Positions 44,570 through 54,911 of a stretch of 64,000 bases of DNA are shown here, piece by piece. The DNA comes from Niallia sp. XMNu-256. GTDB lineage: Bacteria > Bacillota > Bacilli > Bacillales > Cytobacillaceae. The translations under genes and the position numbers were made by a program. The DNA lies in the NCBI RefSeq assembly GCF_036670015.1, contig NZ_CP137636.1, forward strand, positions 598,501 to 662,500. Direction: 5' to 3'. The notes under the pieces were generated by a model. That model saw only the letters and a program-made list of their open reading frames with translations. It was not told where the DNA came from and searched no databases. Position 1 is the stretch's first letter. Each line of letters opens with the position of its first letter.

Positions 44570-44606
44570 TCAGTACCAGCCGCTGTATCCGGCCGGTGCC
44601 TGGACT
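44570..44606 (-). terminator. Terminator after glsA
   Basis: GC-rich imperfect stem (aggcaccggccg / cggctggtact) just past the glutaminase stop on the minus strand; only a weak T-tract follows. Confidence 0.5.
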
Positions 44607-44609
44607 TTT

Positions 44610-45539
44610 CTAAAACATGCTTAAACGATACTTTTTGGATAGTAGTTCCAATAATTTAATTCCTGCAATGCTGTTTCCTTTTTCATCTAGAGCGGGTCCA
44701 AATATGCCTATCCCAAATTTTCCTGGCACTGCTCCCATAATACCTCCCGATACTCCGCTTTTTGCTGGAATCCCAATTTTTATGGCAAACTCCCCAGATG
44801 CATCATACATGCCACATGTAACCATAAATGTTTTACAAATCCTGGCAACATCTACGGGTATTATAACCTTGCCACTTGAGGGATCGACTCCGTCCATCGC
44901 AAGTACTAATCCAATTCTAGCTAAATCTAGGCAGTTCATTTCAATCGCGCACTGCCTAGTATAAAGGCCGAGTAATTGTTCGATATCCTCATTAATTAGT
45001 CCATGTTGTTTTAAAAAATATCCTAAAGACCTGTTCAAATAAGCCGTTTCGAATTCAGATTGGGCTACATTTGTACTGTATCCAATCTTACGGTTATCAG
45101 CGATGTCATGAATAAAATTTAGCAGGCGCTGAAACCTTTCTTCTACGTTATTTCCCTTAATCATATGGGTCACCACCAAGGCTCCAGCATTAATCATCGG
45201 ATTTAAGGGCTTGGCCACATTTGCCCTTTCCAATCTGGCAATTGAATTAAAGGGATCGCCTGTGGGCTCCATTCCAACACGATCAAATACATATTGGTAA
45301 CCTCTATCCATTAGTACTAAAGCCAAACTTATGACCTTTGAAACACTTTGCAAAGTAATTTTACGTTCGACATCTCCTGCAGAAATGCAGTTACCATCAG
45401 GATAATGAATGGCAATAGATAAATCATTGCCATTTGCCTTGCCGAGTTCAGGGATATAATCTGCTACCTTACCGAGCGAAGCCACTTTCCTTGCATCATT
45501 TACGAGAGTATCCAACTCCTCATTTGATTTACAAAACAT
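44610..45539 (-). CDS. glsA: Glutaminase
   Basis: Hydrolyses glutamine to glutamate and ammonia with a serine-type active site. [10 protein letters not shown] contains the S-x-x-K catalytic pair; [10 protein letters not shown] and [11 protein letters not shown] are family blocks, and A-K-S-G-V-S-G-G is the C-terminal motif. Start at 45539 (M-F-C-K-S-N-E-E-L) gives 309 residues, the same as B. subtilis YlaM, with ggtgat just upstream. B. subtilis YlaM is the closer of its two glutaminases from recall. Confidence 0.92.
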   Translation of the reverse strand: MFCKSNEELDTLVNDARKVASLGKVADYIPELGKANGNDLSIAIHYPDGNCISAGDVERKITLQSVSKVISLALVLMDRGYQYVFDRVGMEPTGDPFNSIARLERANVAKPLNPMINAGALVVTHMIKGNNVEERFQRLLNFIHDIADNRKIGYSTNVAQSEFETAYLNRSLGYFLKQHGLINEDIEQLLGLYTRQCAIEMNCLDLARIGLVLAMDGVDPSSGKVIIPVDVARICKTFMVTCGMYDASGEFAIKIGIPAKSGVSGGIMGAVPGKFGIGIFGPALDEKGNSIAGIKLLELLSKKYRLSMF

Positions 45540-45732
45540 ATACATCACCATTATTAGTATGGATCAAACAAGGTTTCTTGCCTCATACCATTTTATGGGA
45601 GGTCCCCCCTCCCTAATTTTTAGAGGCATCTGACATCTGCCATTTTATGGAGAATAAACCTTGACATCTTATAAAAAAATAATTGCATTATGCTATAGTA
45701 AAAAAGTGTTACTGAAAGGAGATACATTTATA

Positions 45733-46926
45733 GTGGAAAACTCAATAGTGAAGAAAAAATCTCTATATAATTATGTGCTTATTATTGGAATTATTTTTGT
45801 GGCATTTAATTTAAGGCCTGCAATTACCTCAATTGGTCCGGTCGTTGGGCTTATTCAAGAAGATATGGGTTTAGCACATTGGAGTGTGAGTTTGTTAACG
45901 AGTTTGCCGCTGATCGCCTTTGCGGTCATTTCTCCGATAACTCCTAAAATGGCCACATGGTTATCAAATGAGAGAACTTTATTAGTTGGATTGATCTTAA
46001 TTCTAATTGGGATTGTGATTCGCACGGCTACATCCATTTATATCCTTTTCTTTGGGACATTTTTAATCGGAAGTGGCATTGCAATTTGTAATGTTTTATT
46101 ACCTGTTGTTATTAAAGACAAATTTCCCTTGAAATTCGGATTAATGACAAGTGTATACTCGACAGCAATGGGTTTAATGGCATCAGTTGCCTCAGGGGTA
46201 ACGGTTCCCTTAATTAGCGGAATGAACGTTGGCTGGCAAACAGCACTGCTCGTTTGGGGAATTCCTGCGATCTTAGCTGTTTTACTTTGGGGTTATTTAT
46301 CGAAAAATAACAAGAAGCAGTCCTTTGAAGTTAAGAGAATTCCACCAGTGACGAACATTTGGCGCTCACTCCTTGCTTGGCAAATCGCTCTTTTTATGGG
46401 ATGTCAGTCGTTATTATTTTATGTCACGATTACATGGCTTCCAGAAATCTTGCGAAATCTTGGGGCTAGCTTAGCAACTGCTGGGTGGCTGCTATCTTTT
46501 ACACAGCTAATAGGATTGCCGATCGGATTTATCGTACCTGTTCTTGCTAGCCGCTTTCGAGAGCAAAAAGGACTTGCGATTATTTTAGGCCTCTCAAGTG
46601 TTTCTGGTTTTAGTGGTTTATTGTTATTTGGGACTAATGATTTTCTAATGATGGTTAGTATCGTTTTAATTGGTATAGGCTTAGGTGGAACATTCCCGCT
46701 AGGATTGGCTTTTTTAGGATTACGAAGTCAAAATGCAAGGCAAGCAGCTCAATTATCAGGAATGGCCCAATCTATAGGGTATATTTTAGCGGCAGTTGGT
46801 CCGATTTTAATTGGATCAATATATGATTTTACTCAAACATGGACAGTCCCACTGATTACATTAGTCATTGTCGGTTTTATAATCATTTTATTTGGGGTTG
46901 GAGCTGGACGAAATCGTTTTGTATAG
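45733..46926 (+). CDS. MFS transporter, CynX/NimT-like
   Basis: Twelve-helix permease of about 397 residues. The block F-N-L-R-P-A-I-T-S-I-G-P near the start and the overall length fit the CynX/NimT (cyanate/2-nitroimidazole) branch of the major facilitator superfamily. GTG at 45733 taken as start (aaaggaga upstream); the open frame further left is probably untranslated. Substrate unknown; members export varied small compounds. Confidence 0.82.
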   Translation: MENSIVKKKSLYNYVLIIGIIFVAFNLRPAITSIGPVVGLIQEDMGLAHWSVSLLTSLPLIAFAVISPITPKMATWLSNERTLLVGLILILIGIVIRTATSIYILFFGTFLIGSGIAICNVLLPVVIKDKFPLKFGLMTSVYSTAMGLMASVASGVTVPLISGMNVGWQTALLVWGIPAILAVLLWGYLSKNNKKQSFEVKRIPPVTNIWRSLLAWQIALFMGCQSLLFYVTITWLPEILRNLGASLATAGWLLSFTQLIGLPIGFIVPVLASRFREQKGLAIILGLSSVSGFSGLLLFGTNDFLMMVSIVLIGIGLGGTFPLGLAFLGLRSQNARQAAQLSGMAQSIGYILAAVGPILIGSIYDFTQTWTVPLITLVIVGFIIILFGVGAGRNRFV

Positions 46927-46957
46927 ACAATCTTCAACTCTATTATTATATTTTCTG

Positions 46958-46984
46958 TTAAGTATACGATCATTTTGCCGATAT
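46958..46984 (+). promoter_or_regulatory. Sigma-D promoter of flaG
   Basis: ttaa (46958-46961), 15-nt spacer, then a perfect gccgatat (46977-46984). Arms of a 12-bp inverted repeat (46963-46974 and 46997-47008) flank the -10. Confidence 0.78.
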
Positions 46985-47008
46985 AAAGAATAAGCGAATG
47001 ATCGTATA
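46963..47008. promoter_or_regulatory. 12-bp inverted repeat across the flaG promoter
   Basis: tatacgatcatt and its exact complement aatgatcgtata, 22 bp apart. One arm lies in the spacer between the -35 and -10 elements, so it cannot act only as RNA; an operator for a dimeric or looping regulator is one possibility. Confidence 0.6.
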
Positions 47009-47023
47009 AAGGGCGTGTGGATA

Positions 47024-47386
47024 ATGATCGAAAGAATTCATAATCAAAATTTTAATCATTTGGCAAAAGTAACAGAAGTAGAGAAAGTAACCCGGTCGAA
47101 AAAGGTGGAGGAAGTATTAACTAAGCCTGACCAGCCAACTCCCCAAGAAGCCGCTAAATTTGATAAGGAAAAAATACAAGAAGTTGTTAAAGGGATCAAT
47201 GACTTTTTATCTCCTATTAATACTTCAATTAAATTTGTTTTGCATGAAAAATTAAATGATTATTACATAAAGGTCATAGACGAAAAAACGAATGAGGTTA
47301 TTAAAGAAATCCCTTCCAAAAAGCTATTGGATATGTATGCAAATATGATGGATTATGTTGGGTTGCTTGTAGATAAAAAGATTTAA
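47024..47386 (+). CDS. flaG: Flagellar protein FlaG
   Basis: 120 residues with the FlaG C-terminal domain (L-K/F-V-L-H-E-K-L-N-D-Y-Y-I-K-V-I-D-E-K-T-N-E-V-I-K-E-I-P-S-K-K-L-L-D-M). B. subtilis YvyC is the equivalent. ATG at 47024 preferred over GTG 47015. In B. subtilis it is followed by fliD-fliS-fliT before hpf; here hpf comes next directly. Confidence 0.88.
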   Translation: MIERIHNQNFNHLAKVTEVEKVTRSKKVEEVLTKPDQPTPQEAAKFDKEKIQEVVKGINDFLSPINTSIKFVLHEKLNDYYIKVIDEKTNEVIKEIPSKKLLDMYANMMDYVGLLVDKKI

Positions 47387-47659
47387 GCGAAAGAAAAGAG
47401 AACTTAAAGACTAGCAAAAACAATGATTTCGAAATTCATTGTACTGTCAACTAGTTTATCGCCACCTTCTTATTTGTCAATAATTCGACATATTTTGAAA
47501 AGTTTTGATGATTTAGCAGGAGAATTGAGGGGTAAAATAGAAATGTAAAGATATAGGATTTTAAGATAAACAACGGGAAATAAGTTAAATGGCAAAGGGT
47601 AAATAACCTTATCCAAACACTTGTATCTCGTTTGAACAAAGAAAAGGAGGAGTTCACTT

Positions 47660-48217
47660 ATGAACTACAACATTCGTGGTGAAAACATTGAGGTAACTCC
47701 AGCAATTAGAGAGTATGTTGAGAAAAAGATCAGCAAGTTAGCGCGATACTTCACAGAAACTCCAAATGCTAGTGTTAATGTCAATTTAAAAGTTTACAAC
47801 GATAAAAAAGCGAAAGTTGAAGTAACAATTCCAATACCGCAATTAGTTTTACGTGCTGAGGAAACTCACAATGATATGTATGCAGCAATCGATTTGATTA
47901 CAGATAAATTAGAACGTCAAATCCGTAAGTACAAAACAAAAGTAAACCGCAAAGCTCGCGAAAAAGGTAGAATCAGTGAACTATTTGTAAATAATGTTCC
48001 TGAACATCCAGAGGATCCGGTTGTGGAAGAAGAAACGGATTTAGAAGTTGTCCGTCAAAAAAGCTTTGATTTAAAGCCGATGGACAGTGAAGAAGCGATC
48101 CTACAAATGAATATGTTAGGTCACAATTTCTACGTATATACTAACGCTGAAACGAACCGTACAAATGTAGTTTACAAACGTAAAGATGGACGTTACGGTC
48201 TAATTGAAACACAGTAA
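47660..48217 (+). CDS. hpf: Long-form ribosome hibernation promoting factor
   Basis: 185 residues: N-terminal RaiA/YfiA domain (about 1-100, Y-N-I-R-G-E-N-I-E-V-T-P-A-I-R-E-Y-V) that binds the 30S decoding centre, and a C-terminal dimerisation domain (K-P-M-D-S-E-E-A-I-L-Q-M-N-M-L-G-H-N-F-Y-V-Y) that joins two ribosomes into a 100S dimer. ATG at 47660 with aaaggaggag. A weak sigma-H-like sequence (caggagaat...gaaat) lies upstream. Confidence 0.95.
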   Translation: MNYNIRGENIEVTPAIREYVEKKISKLARYFTETPNASVNVNLKVYNDKKAKVEVTIPIPQLVLRAEETHNDMYAAIDLITDKLERQIRKYKTKVNRKAREKGRISELFVNNVPEHPEDPVVEEETDLEVVRQKSFDLKPMDSEEAILQMNMLGHNFYVYTNAETNRTNVVYKRKDGRYGLIETQ

Positions 48218-48230
48218 GTATTTAACATAT

Positions 48231-48262
48231 GAACGCAGCTCTTTAATAGGGCTGCGTTTTAC
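48231..48262 (+). terminator. Terminator after hpf
   Basis: aacgcagctc / gggctgcgtt with loop tttaata and following ttttaca. Confidence 0.8.
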
Positions 48263-48529
48263 ACATTATTTTTAATAACGAGTTCAAAAATCATCGTTTT
48301 TGATTAAAGTCTCCAATAAGCTTAATAACATACCTCCTTATCATTAAAATCTCCTCAAGGCCTCACTTTAACAAGTTGTCACTGATTTATGGAAGTGTTA
48401 TGATTATAAAGGAAAAAATGTGATAAACTATCAAGTATTTGAAGCAGAAAAAGTATCTCTTTGTATGAATTGTAGAACGTTAACATTTAAGTGAAAATAG
48501 ATCTTGATTCAAAATAAAGGAGCGTTTGT
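48263..48529. other. Intergenic region before secA, no gene seen
   Basis: AT-rich spacer. Only the expected secA ribosome site (aaaggagcg) at its end is clear; no ORF, repeat or convincing hairpin. Confidence 0.45.
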
Positions 48530-51040
48530 ATGGCAGGGATTTTAAGTAAAGTGTTTGATCCAAATAAGCGGGAGATTAAACGCTTAGCGAAAATGGCAGA
48601 GCAAATCGATGCACTTGCCTCCGATATGGAGAGACTTTCCGATGATGAATTAAGAGGGAAAACGGAAGAATTTAAGTCTCGTTATCAAAAGGGTGAAACG
48701 GTTGATGACTTATTAATTGAAGCTTTTGCTGTTGTTCGTGAAGGCGCAAAACGGGTATTAGGCATGTATCCATATCCTGTTCAATTAATGGGAGGCATTT
48801 CCTTGCACGAAGGGAATATATCCGAAATGAAAACGGGGGAAGGGAAAACCTTAACCTCAACGATGCCCGTTTATTTAAATGCATTAACTGGCAAAGGTGT
48901 TCATGTAGTAACCGTCAATGAATACCTAGCTAGCCGTGATGCCAGTGAAATGGGGCAACTCTATACATTCCTTGGTTTAACCGTTGGACTGAATGTAAAC
49001 AGTTTGACAAAAGAAGAAAAACAAGAAGCATATGCATGTGATGTTACATATAGCACAAATAATGAGCTGGGATTCGATTACTTACGAGATAACATGGTTC
49101 TTTACAATGAACAAAAGGTCCAACGTCCATTGTACTATGCTGTAATCGATGAGGTTGACTCCATTTTAATTGATGAGGCTCGTACACCGTTGATCATATC
49201 CGGTTCAGCACAAAAGTCTACACAACTCTATATTCAGGCTAACGCTTTTGTCAATACGTTAAAAAGGGAAGAAGATTATACGTATGATGAAAAGACAAAA
49301 GGAGTTCAATTAACTGAATCCGGCATGACGAAAGCAGAACGTGCTTTTGGAATTGATAATCTTTTTGATCTCAGCCATGTAACCTTGAATCATCATATTA
49401 TTCAAGCGTTAAAAGCACATGCAAGTATGCATCGCGATGTGGATTACGTTGTACAAGATGGGGAAATTGTAATTGTTGACCAATTTACAGGGCGTTTAAT
49501 GAAAGGCCGTCGATACAGTGAAGGATTGCACCAGGCAATTGAAGCAAAGGAAGCTTTAGAAATCCAGAATGAAAGCATGACTCTTGCAACAATAACGTTT
49601 CAAAACTATTTCCGGATGTATGAGAAATTAGCAGGAATGACAGGTACAGCAAAAACAGAAGAAGAAGAATTTCGCAATATTTATAATATGAATGTCGTTA
49701 TGATTCCAACGAATAAACCGATTATTCGTGACGACCGCCCAGATTTAATCTATGCGACAATGGATGGTAAATTCAGGGCAGTAGTTGAAGATATTGCCGA
49801 ACGAAATAAAAAAGGGCAGCCCATATTAGTCGGTACGGTTGCGATTGAAACATCGGAAATTATTTCTAAATATTTAACGAAGAAAGGCATTCGCCACAAT
49901 GTTTTGAATGCAAAAAACCATGAACGTGAAGCTGAAATCATTGCAGAAGCAGGTCAACAGGGATCTGTCACCATTGCGACGAATATGGCTGGACGTGGTA
50001 CTGACATCAAGCTTGGTCAAGGTGTAAAAGAAGTTGGTGGTCTTGCAGTAATTGGAACGGAGCGCCATGAAAGTAGACGGATTGATAACCAGTTGCGTGG
50101 ACGTTCTGGACGACAAGGGGATCCAGGGGTGACACAATTCTATCTTTCCATGGAAGACGAGTTAATGCGCCGATTTGGTTCTGATAATATGAAAAATATG
50201 ATGTCCAAGCTCGGGATGGATGATACGCAGCCAATCCAAAGTAAAATGGTCTCCAGAGCCGTTGAATCTGCACAAAAACGTGTAGAAGGCAATAACTTTG
50301 ATGCACGAAAACGTTTATTGGAATATGATGATGTGCTTCGTCAACAACGTGAAATCATTTATGCCCAGCGTAATGACGTTTTAGAATCAGAGAATTTACG
50401 CGGTATTGTTGAATCGATGTTGCTTTCTTCTGTACAGCGTAATGTTACTGCACATATGGCCGGAGATACAGAGCAAAGGGATTACCTAAGCCTTATCGAT
50501 TATATTCAAGGAAATCTTCTTCAGGAAGGGGAAATAACTGTAGAAGATATTCGTGGAAAAGATGCTGAAGGAATTACCGATACCATCATGGCAAAGGTAA
50601 TGGAGCACTATAATACGAAAGAAGAACAACTAAGCGAAGAACAAATGCGGGAATTTGAAAAAGTAATTGTCTTACGTGCGGTTGATTCCAAATGGATGGA
50701 TCACATTGATATGATGGATCAACTTCGTCAAGGAATCCATTTGCGGGCTTATGGTCAAATTAATCCCCTACGTGAATACCAGCAAGAAGGATTCGCTATG
50801 TTTGAGGCAATGGTTGAAGCTATTGAAGATGATGTAGCAAAATACATTATGAAAGCAGAAATTCGCCAGAATCTTCAACGTGAAGAAGTGGCAAAAGGCC
50901 AGGCTGTGAATCCTAAAGAGGATGGCGGTCAAGTGAAGAAAAAACCAGTTGTAAAGCAAGTTCAAATTGGACGTAATGATCCATGCCCGTGCGGAAGTGG
51001 AAAAAAGTATAAAAATTGCCACGGGGCAGCAGGTAATTAA
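48530..51040 (+). CDS. secA: Preprotein translocase ATPase SecA
   Basis: Motor of the Sec export pathway. 836 residues with Walker A M-K-T-G-E-G-K-T (about 101-108), the [14 protein letters not shown] block (about 207-220), R-G-T-D-I, G-R-x-G-R-Q-G-D-P-G, and a C-terminal SEC-C zinc motif [13 protein letters not shown]. All functional parts are present. ATG at 48530 after aaaggagcg. Followed by prfB as in B. subtilis. Confidence 0.97.
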   Translation: MAGILSKVFDPNKREIKRLAKMAEQIDALASDMERLSDDELRGKTEEFKSRYQKGETVDDLLIEAFAVVREGAKRVLGMYPYPVQLMGGISLHEGNISEMKTGEGKTLTSTMPVYLNALTGKGVHVVTVNEYLASRDASEMGQLYTFLGLTVGLNVNSLTKEEKQEAYACDVTYSTNNELGFDYLRDNMVLYNEQKVQRPLYYAVIDEVDSILIDEARTPLIISGSAQKSTQLYIQANAFVNTLKREEDYTYDEKTKGVQLTESGMTKAERAFGIDNLFDLSHVTLNHHIIQALKAHASMHRDVDYVVQDGEIVIVDQFTGRLMKGRRYSEGLHQAIEAKEALEIQNESMTLATITFQNYFRMYEKLAGMTGTAKTEEEEFRNIYNMNVVMIPTNKPIIRDDRPDLIYATMDGKFRAVVEDIAERNKKGQPILVGTVAIETSEIISKYLTKKGIRHNVLNAKNHEREAEIIAEAGQQGSVTIATNMAGRGTDIKLGQGVKEVGGLAVIGTERHESRRIDNQLRGRSGRQGDPGVTQFYLSMEDELMRRFGSDNMKNMMSKLGMDDTQPIQSKMVSRAVESAQKRVEGNNFDARKRLLEYDDVLRQQREIIYAQRNDVLESENLRGIVESMLLSSVQRNVTAHMAGDTEQRDYLSLIDYIQGNLLQEGEITVEDIRGKDAEGITDTIMAKVMEHYNTKEEQLSEEQMREFEKVIVLRAVDSKWMDHIDMMDQLRQGIHLRAYGQINPLREYQQEGFAMFEAMVEAIEDDVAKYIMKAEIRQNLQREEVAKGQAVNPKEDGGQVKKKPVVKQVQIGRNDPCPCGSGKKYKNCHGAAGN

Positions 51041-51047
51041 CGGATTA

Positions 51048-51086
51048 ATGAAAAGGACAAAATAAAATGGTTTTGTCCTTTTCAGC
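51048..51086 (+). terminator. Terminator after secA
   Basis: gaaaaggacaaaa / ttttgtccttttc around taaaatgg. Confidence 0.75.
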
Positions 51087-51195
51087 GCCAGAAAAATAAA
51101 TTTACGTTCTTAGAAAATACTAATATTATTATAGTAGTAATAAGAAGATTCTATGATAAGGGTTCTAAAATTTATATATATGAAGGGGAATGAGT

Positions 51196-52297
51196 ATGGA
51201 ATTAGCAGAAGTCCGAAATGAGTTAGAAACTACAGCTAAAAAGTTAGCTGAATTTAGGGGGTCCCTTTGACTTAGACAACAAAGAAGCCCGAATTGCTGA
51301 GCTTGATGAAGAAATGCTTCAACCAGAGTTTTGGAATGATCAGCAGAAGGCACAAGGTGTTATTAATGAATCGAATGCTCTAAAAGATCAAGTGAATGAG
51401 TTCAAAGAGCTGTTCGATATCTTTGAAAACTTGGAGATCACTTATGAATTAGTAAAAGAAGAAGACGATCAAGATTTGCGAAATGATCTTGAAGCCGAGC
51501 TTGAGGAATTGACTGGTCGCTTAAGTCAATTTGAACTACAACTTCTTTTAAGTGATCCTTACGATAAAAATGATGCCATTTTGGAATTGCATCCAGGTGC
51601 TGGAGGTACTGAATCACAAGACTTTGGTTCCATCTTGCTGCGAATGTACACACGATGGGCAGAGAAGAAAGGTTTTAAAATAGAGACATTGGATTATTTA
51701 CCTGGGGAAGAGGCCGGGGTTAAAAGTGTAACCCTTGCGATTAGAGGTCATAATGCCTATGGTTATTTGAAAGCCGAAAAAGGAGTACATCGACTTGTTC
51801 GGATCTCACCGTTTGATTCATCGGGACGCCGTCATACATCCTTTGTTTCCTGTGATGTCATGCCAGAATTTAATGATGACATCGATATAGAAGTGCGCAC
51901 AGAAGACATAAAGGTTGATACGTACCGTGCAAGCGGTGCAGGGGGACAGCATATCAATAAAACAGAGTCAGCAGTTCGGATTACTCATATCCCAACAGGA
52001 GTAGTCGTTGCCTGTCAATCCGAACGTTCCCAGATCAAAAACCGGGAAACAGCTATGAAGATGTTAAAGTCAAAGCTTTACCAATTAGAGGTTGAGAAGA
52101 AAGAAGAACAACTGGCGGAAATTCGTGGGGAGCAAAAGGAGATTGGCTGGGGAAGTCAAATCCGTTCCTATGTTTTTCATCCCTATTCCATGGTCAAAGA
52201 CCATCGTACCAATGTGGAATCAGGAAACGTTAATGCCGTAGTAGATGGAGAAATCGACGAATTCATCGATGCTTATCTACGTTCACGTATCTCATAA
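51196..52297 (+). CDS. prfB: Peptide chain release factor 2, programmed +1 frameshift
   Basis: Release factor for UGA and UAA. The first 24 codons (51196-51267) end in ctt followed by in-frame tga at 51268-51270. Skipping one base (51268) continues as gac tta gac (D-L-D-N-K-E-A-R) to 52297, giving 366 residues, the B. subtilis length. Upstream of the shift is the stimulatory agggggtccctttgac, with an SD-like aggggg. The G-G-Q motif is in A-G-G-Q-H-I-N-K, the S-P-F recognition motif in R-I-S-P-F-D. Confidence 0.96.
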
Positions 52298-52303
52298 AAC
52301 AGC

Positions 52304-52353
52304 AAGAGTGCCAAGGACTTTCTATTTTGAAAGGTTCCTGGCACTCTTTGTGA
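52304..52353 (+). terminator. Terminator after prfB
   Basis: agagtgccaaggactttc / gaaaggttcctggcactct, followed by ttgtgat. Confidence 0.82.
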
Positions 52354-52441
52354 TATTTTGGAATATTAAAAACGATCTTAATATTATTATTATGGTATAA
52401 TGTAGCTAGTAAAGAAAGTACTGTTGAAAGGGGGAGACTTT

Positions 52442-52756
52442 ATGCGGGGGAAATTAGTTAGTTTGCTAATGGGAGCATCACTCGTATTGGCTGCTTGCGG
52501 AGGGAACGAAGAGACATCAGGAGATACCGTCTCAGCTGGAGATCCAGAGAAAATTTACACTCAAAAATGCTCTTCTTGCCATGGCGTAGAACTAAAAGGA
52601 CAAGGACATTTTCCGGACATTAGTACAGTAGGAGCTAGATTTTCTCAGGAGGAGATTGAGAATGTCATTCTAGAAGGTAAAGGGGCAATGCCGCCTCGGT
52701 TAATCAAAGGAGAAGAAGCGTCCGCTGTAGCAGAATGGTTAGCAAGTAAAAAATAA
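52442..52756 (+). CDS. cccB: Cytochrome c-551, lipoprotein (CccB-like)
   Basis: Small membrane-anchored c-type cytochrome. Lipobox L-A-A-C (Cys about 18), a short linker, then one haem c site C-S-S-C-H and a distal Met in G-A-M-P-P. 104 residues, near B. subtilis CccB (112), which occupies the same position between prfB and ftsE. ATG at 52442 after aaaggggga; an upstream in-frame TTG is inside the ribosome site. Confidence 0.93.
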   Translation: MRGKLVSLLMGASLVLAACGGNEETSGDTVSAGDPEKIYTQKCSSCHGVELKGQGHFPDISTVGARFSQEEIENVILEGKGAMPPRLIKGEEASAVAEWLASKK

Positions 52757-52763
52757 TTAAGAA

Positions 52764-52830
52764 TCTGACTCACTATGCTAGTTACTAATATGCCTATAAA
52801 GGTAACGCTCTATTCGGTGAGTCAGTTAAA
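52764..52830 (+). terminator. Terminator-like hairpin after cccB
   Basis: Outer tgactcac / gtgagtca with an inner gttac/gtaac hairpin, followed by gttaaaat. Confidence 0.55.
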
Positions 52831-53167
52831 ATCAAACCTTACTTTAATATTATCTATCATTATTTAAAACTTCATTTAATTTCCTCTATACTACAAATCT
52901 TTATTATTTTCCACCAATTCAGCAATAATTGCCAAACTTACTATTTTTCATAGAAAAAGCGGTATATTTCACTATTATTACGGATTTATTGATTTCAGTA
53001 ACTTGTTTTTAGCGAAATTGAAAAGAAACTGTAATATATTATGGGGTATTCATAGCAAAATATGATGTTATAATGGGAAGTGTGGAAAATAGCAAAGTTT
53101 TTGCTGGTTTTTGTCGAGGCTGACAATCTATTAATTTCCAAAAACACAAAAAACATTGGGTGATAAC
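52831..53167. other. Intergenic region before ftsEX, no gene seen
   Basis: Very AT-rich. A tataat at 53069-53074 with a tg extension is the likely ftsEX promoter -10. No ORF or strong repeat. Confidence 0.45.
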
Positions 53168-53854
53168 ATGATTGAAATGCAAGATGTTTATAAGAAATAC
53201 CCGAATGGTGTTGTTGCTGTTAATGGCATCACTGTACACATCAAGCAGGGAGAATTCGTCTATGTCGTCGGCCCAAGTGGTGCCGGAAAATCCACTTTTA
53301 TTAAGATGATTTATCGTGAGGAATCGCCGACAAAAGGCGTTGTTAAAATAAATGGGGTTGACTTAACTACATTGAAGGAAAAGAAAGTACCTTTATTAAG
53401 GCGTCAAATTGGCGTTATTTTCCAAGACTTTAAGTTACTTCCTTCACTAACAGTTTTCGAAAATGTCGCTTTTGCCCTAGAGGTAATTGAAGAGCATCCC
53501 GACCAAATCAAAAAGAAGGTCATGCAAACACTCGAGCTAGTGGGGATAAAGCATAAAGCACGTATGTTTCCTGATGAACTTTCAGGAGGAGAGCAACAGC
53601 GTGTATCCATTGCGAGATCCATCGTTAATTCACCAAAGGTAGTAATTGCGGATGAGCCAACAGGTAACCTTGACCCTGATACATCATGGGATATAATGAA
53701 TATCTTTGAGGAAATCAACACAAGAGGGACAACCGTTGTAATGGCGACTCACAATAAACAGATCGTGGACACGATCAAACACCGAGTAATTGCCATTGAA
53801 TCGGGCCAGATTGTCCGTGACGAACAGAGGGGTGATTACGGGTATGAAGGCTAG
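53168..53854 (+). CDS. ftsE: Cell-division ABC transporter ATPase FtsE
   Basis: ATPase of the FtsEX complex, which drives cell-wall hydrolases rather than transport. 228 residues, as in B. subtilis: Walker A G-P-S-G-A-G-K-S-T, Q-loop, signature L-S-G-G-E-Q-Q-R, Walker B V-I-A-D-E-P-T-G and H-loop T-H-N. ATG at 53168 (ggtgat upstream). Overlaps ftsX by 11 bp. Confidence 0.96.
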   Translation: MIEMQDVYKKYPNGVVAVNGITVHIKQGEFVYVVGPSGAGKSTFIKMIYREESPTKGVVKINGVDLTTLKEKKVPLLRRQIGVIFQDFKLLPSLTVFENVAFALEVIEEHPDQIKKKVMQTLELVGIKHKARMFPDELSGGEQQRVSIARSIVNSPKVVIADEPTGNLDPDTSWDIMNIFEEINTRGTTVVMATHNKQIVDTIKHRVIAIESGQIVRDEQRGDYGYEG

Positions 53855-54737
53855 AACTCTTAGGCGGCATGTAAGGGAAAGTTTTAAAAGTTTAGGAAGA
53901 AATGGATGGATGACATTTGCATCCGTAAGTGCGGTTACGATCACACTCCTTTTAGTAGGCGTATTTTTGGTGATTATGATGAATTTAAATCATATGGCAA
54001 ATAACATTGAAAATGATGTTGAAATCCGTGTTCATATTGATGTTGCGGCGACAGATGAGGAACAAAAAGCACTAGCTGCTCAGATTGGGAATTTGGATCG
54101 TGTTGATTCAGTTGCCTATTCACCGAAAGAAGACGAGTTAAATCAGTTAATGTCCAGCATGGGAGAAGAGGGTGAAGCTTTTGCCATGTTCGAACAGGAC
54201 AACCCTCTGAACGACGTATTAGTAGTTAAAACAATCGAACCACAGGACATTGCTTCGGTTTCCGAGCAAATTGAAAAGATGGACTTTGCTTCTAAAGTTA
54301 AATATGGGCAAGGTAGCGTTGAGAAAATATTCGAAGCAACAAATACAGGACGTATCATTGGAGCTATTTTAATTATTGGACTCTTATTCACAGCGATGTT
54401 TCTAATTTCTAATACTATCAAAATTACAATTTTTGCTAGAAGAAAAGAAATTGAGATTATGAAACTTGTTGGTGCTACAAATGGATTTATTAGATGGCCA
54501 TTTTTCTTAGAAGGTCTAACACTTGGTATACTAGGATCAATCATACCAATTGTTACCGTCGGTGTTACGTACTATTACTCACATGATTTGATATCACAAA
54601 AGCTTGCTGGGGATTTCCTGCAACTACTTCCATTTAATCCAGTTGTTTATCAAGTATCGGTTGTATTAATTTTAATGGGTGCTGTTATTGGAGTATGGGG
54701 AAGCTTAATGTCCGTACGTAAGTTTTTAAAAATATAA
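53844..54737 (+). CDS. ftsX: Cell-division membrane protein FtsX
   Basis: Membrane partner of FtsE: four helices (about 20-43, 165-190, 220-240, 265-290) and a large extracellular loop that contacts a wall hydrolase or adaptor. 297 residues. ATG at 53844 inside the end of ftsE, following ggggtgatt; longer in-frame versions reach back into ftsE and are not credible. Confidence 0.95.
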   Translation: MKARTLRRHVRESFKSLGRNGWMTFASVSAVTITLLLVGVFLVIMMNLNHMANNIENDVEIRVHIDVAATDEEQKALAAQIGNLDRVDSVAYSPKEDELNQLMSSMGEEGEAFAMFEQDNPLNDVLVVKTIEPQDIASVSEQIEKMDFASKVKYGQGSVEKIFEATNTGRIIGAILIIGLLFTAMFLISNTIKITIFARRKEIEIMKLVGATNGFIRWPFFLEGLTLGILGSIIPIVTVGVTYYYSHDLISQKLAGDFLQLLPFNPVVYQVSVVLILMGAVIGVWGSLMSVRKFLKI

Positions 54738-54749
54738 AAAAAGAATAGA

Positions 54750-54793
54750 TTTGGCACCAATGAGTGGTTTATATCATTGGTGCTCAGCTTTAT
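54750..54793 (+). terminator. Terminator-like hairpin after ftsX
   Basis: gcaccaatga / tcattggtgc, 10-bp arms, followed by tcagctttattt. The hydrolase gene 120 bp on may need its own promoter. Confidence 0.6.
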
Positions 54794-54911
54794 TTGGAAC
54801 ATTATTTAACCAGGATACATAGAAATTTAAGTTGGTATTTTCAGATTTTTATAGATATCATCTATGAAAAAGAAGAGCTAGCTAGGGATTTACAGACAGG
54901 AGGAACAATTT

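Noticed and set aside
45661-45732. 24-residue extension of the CynX-like transporter from a TTG
   Set aside because: The ttgaca at 45661 looks like promoter sequence, and the ribosome site aaaggaga lies within the extension.
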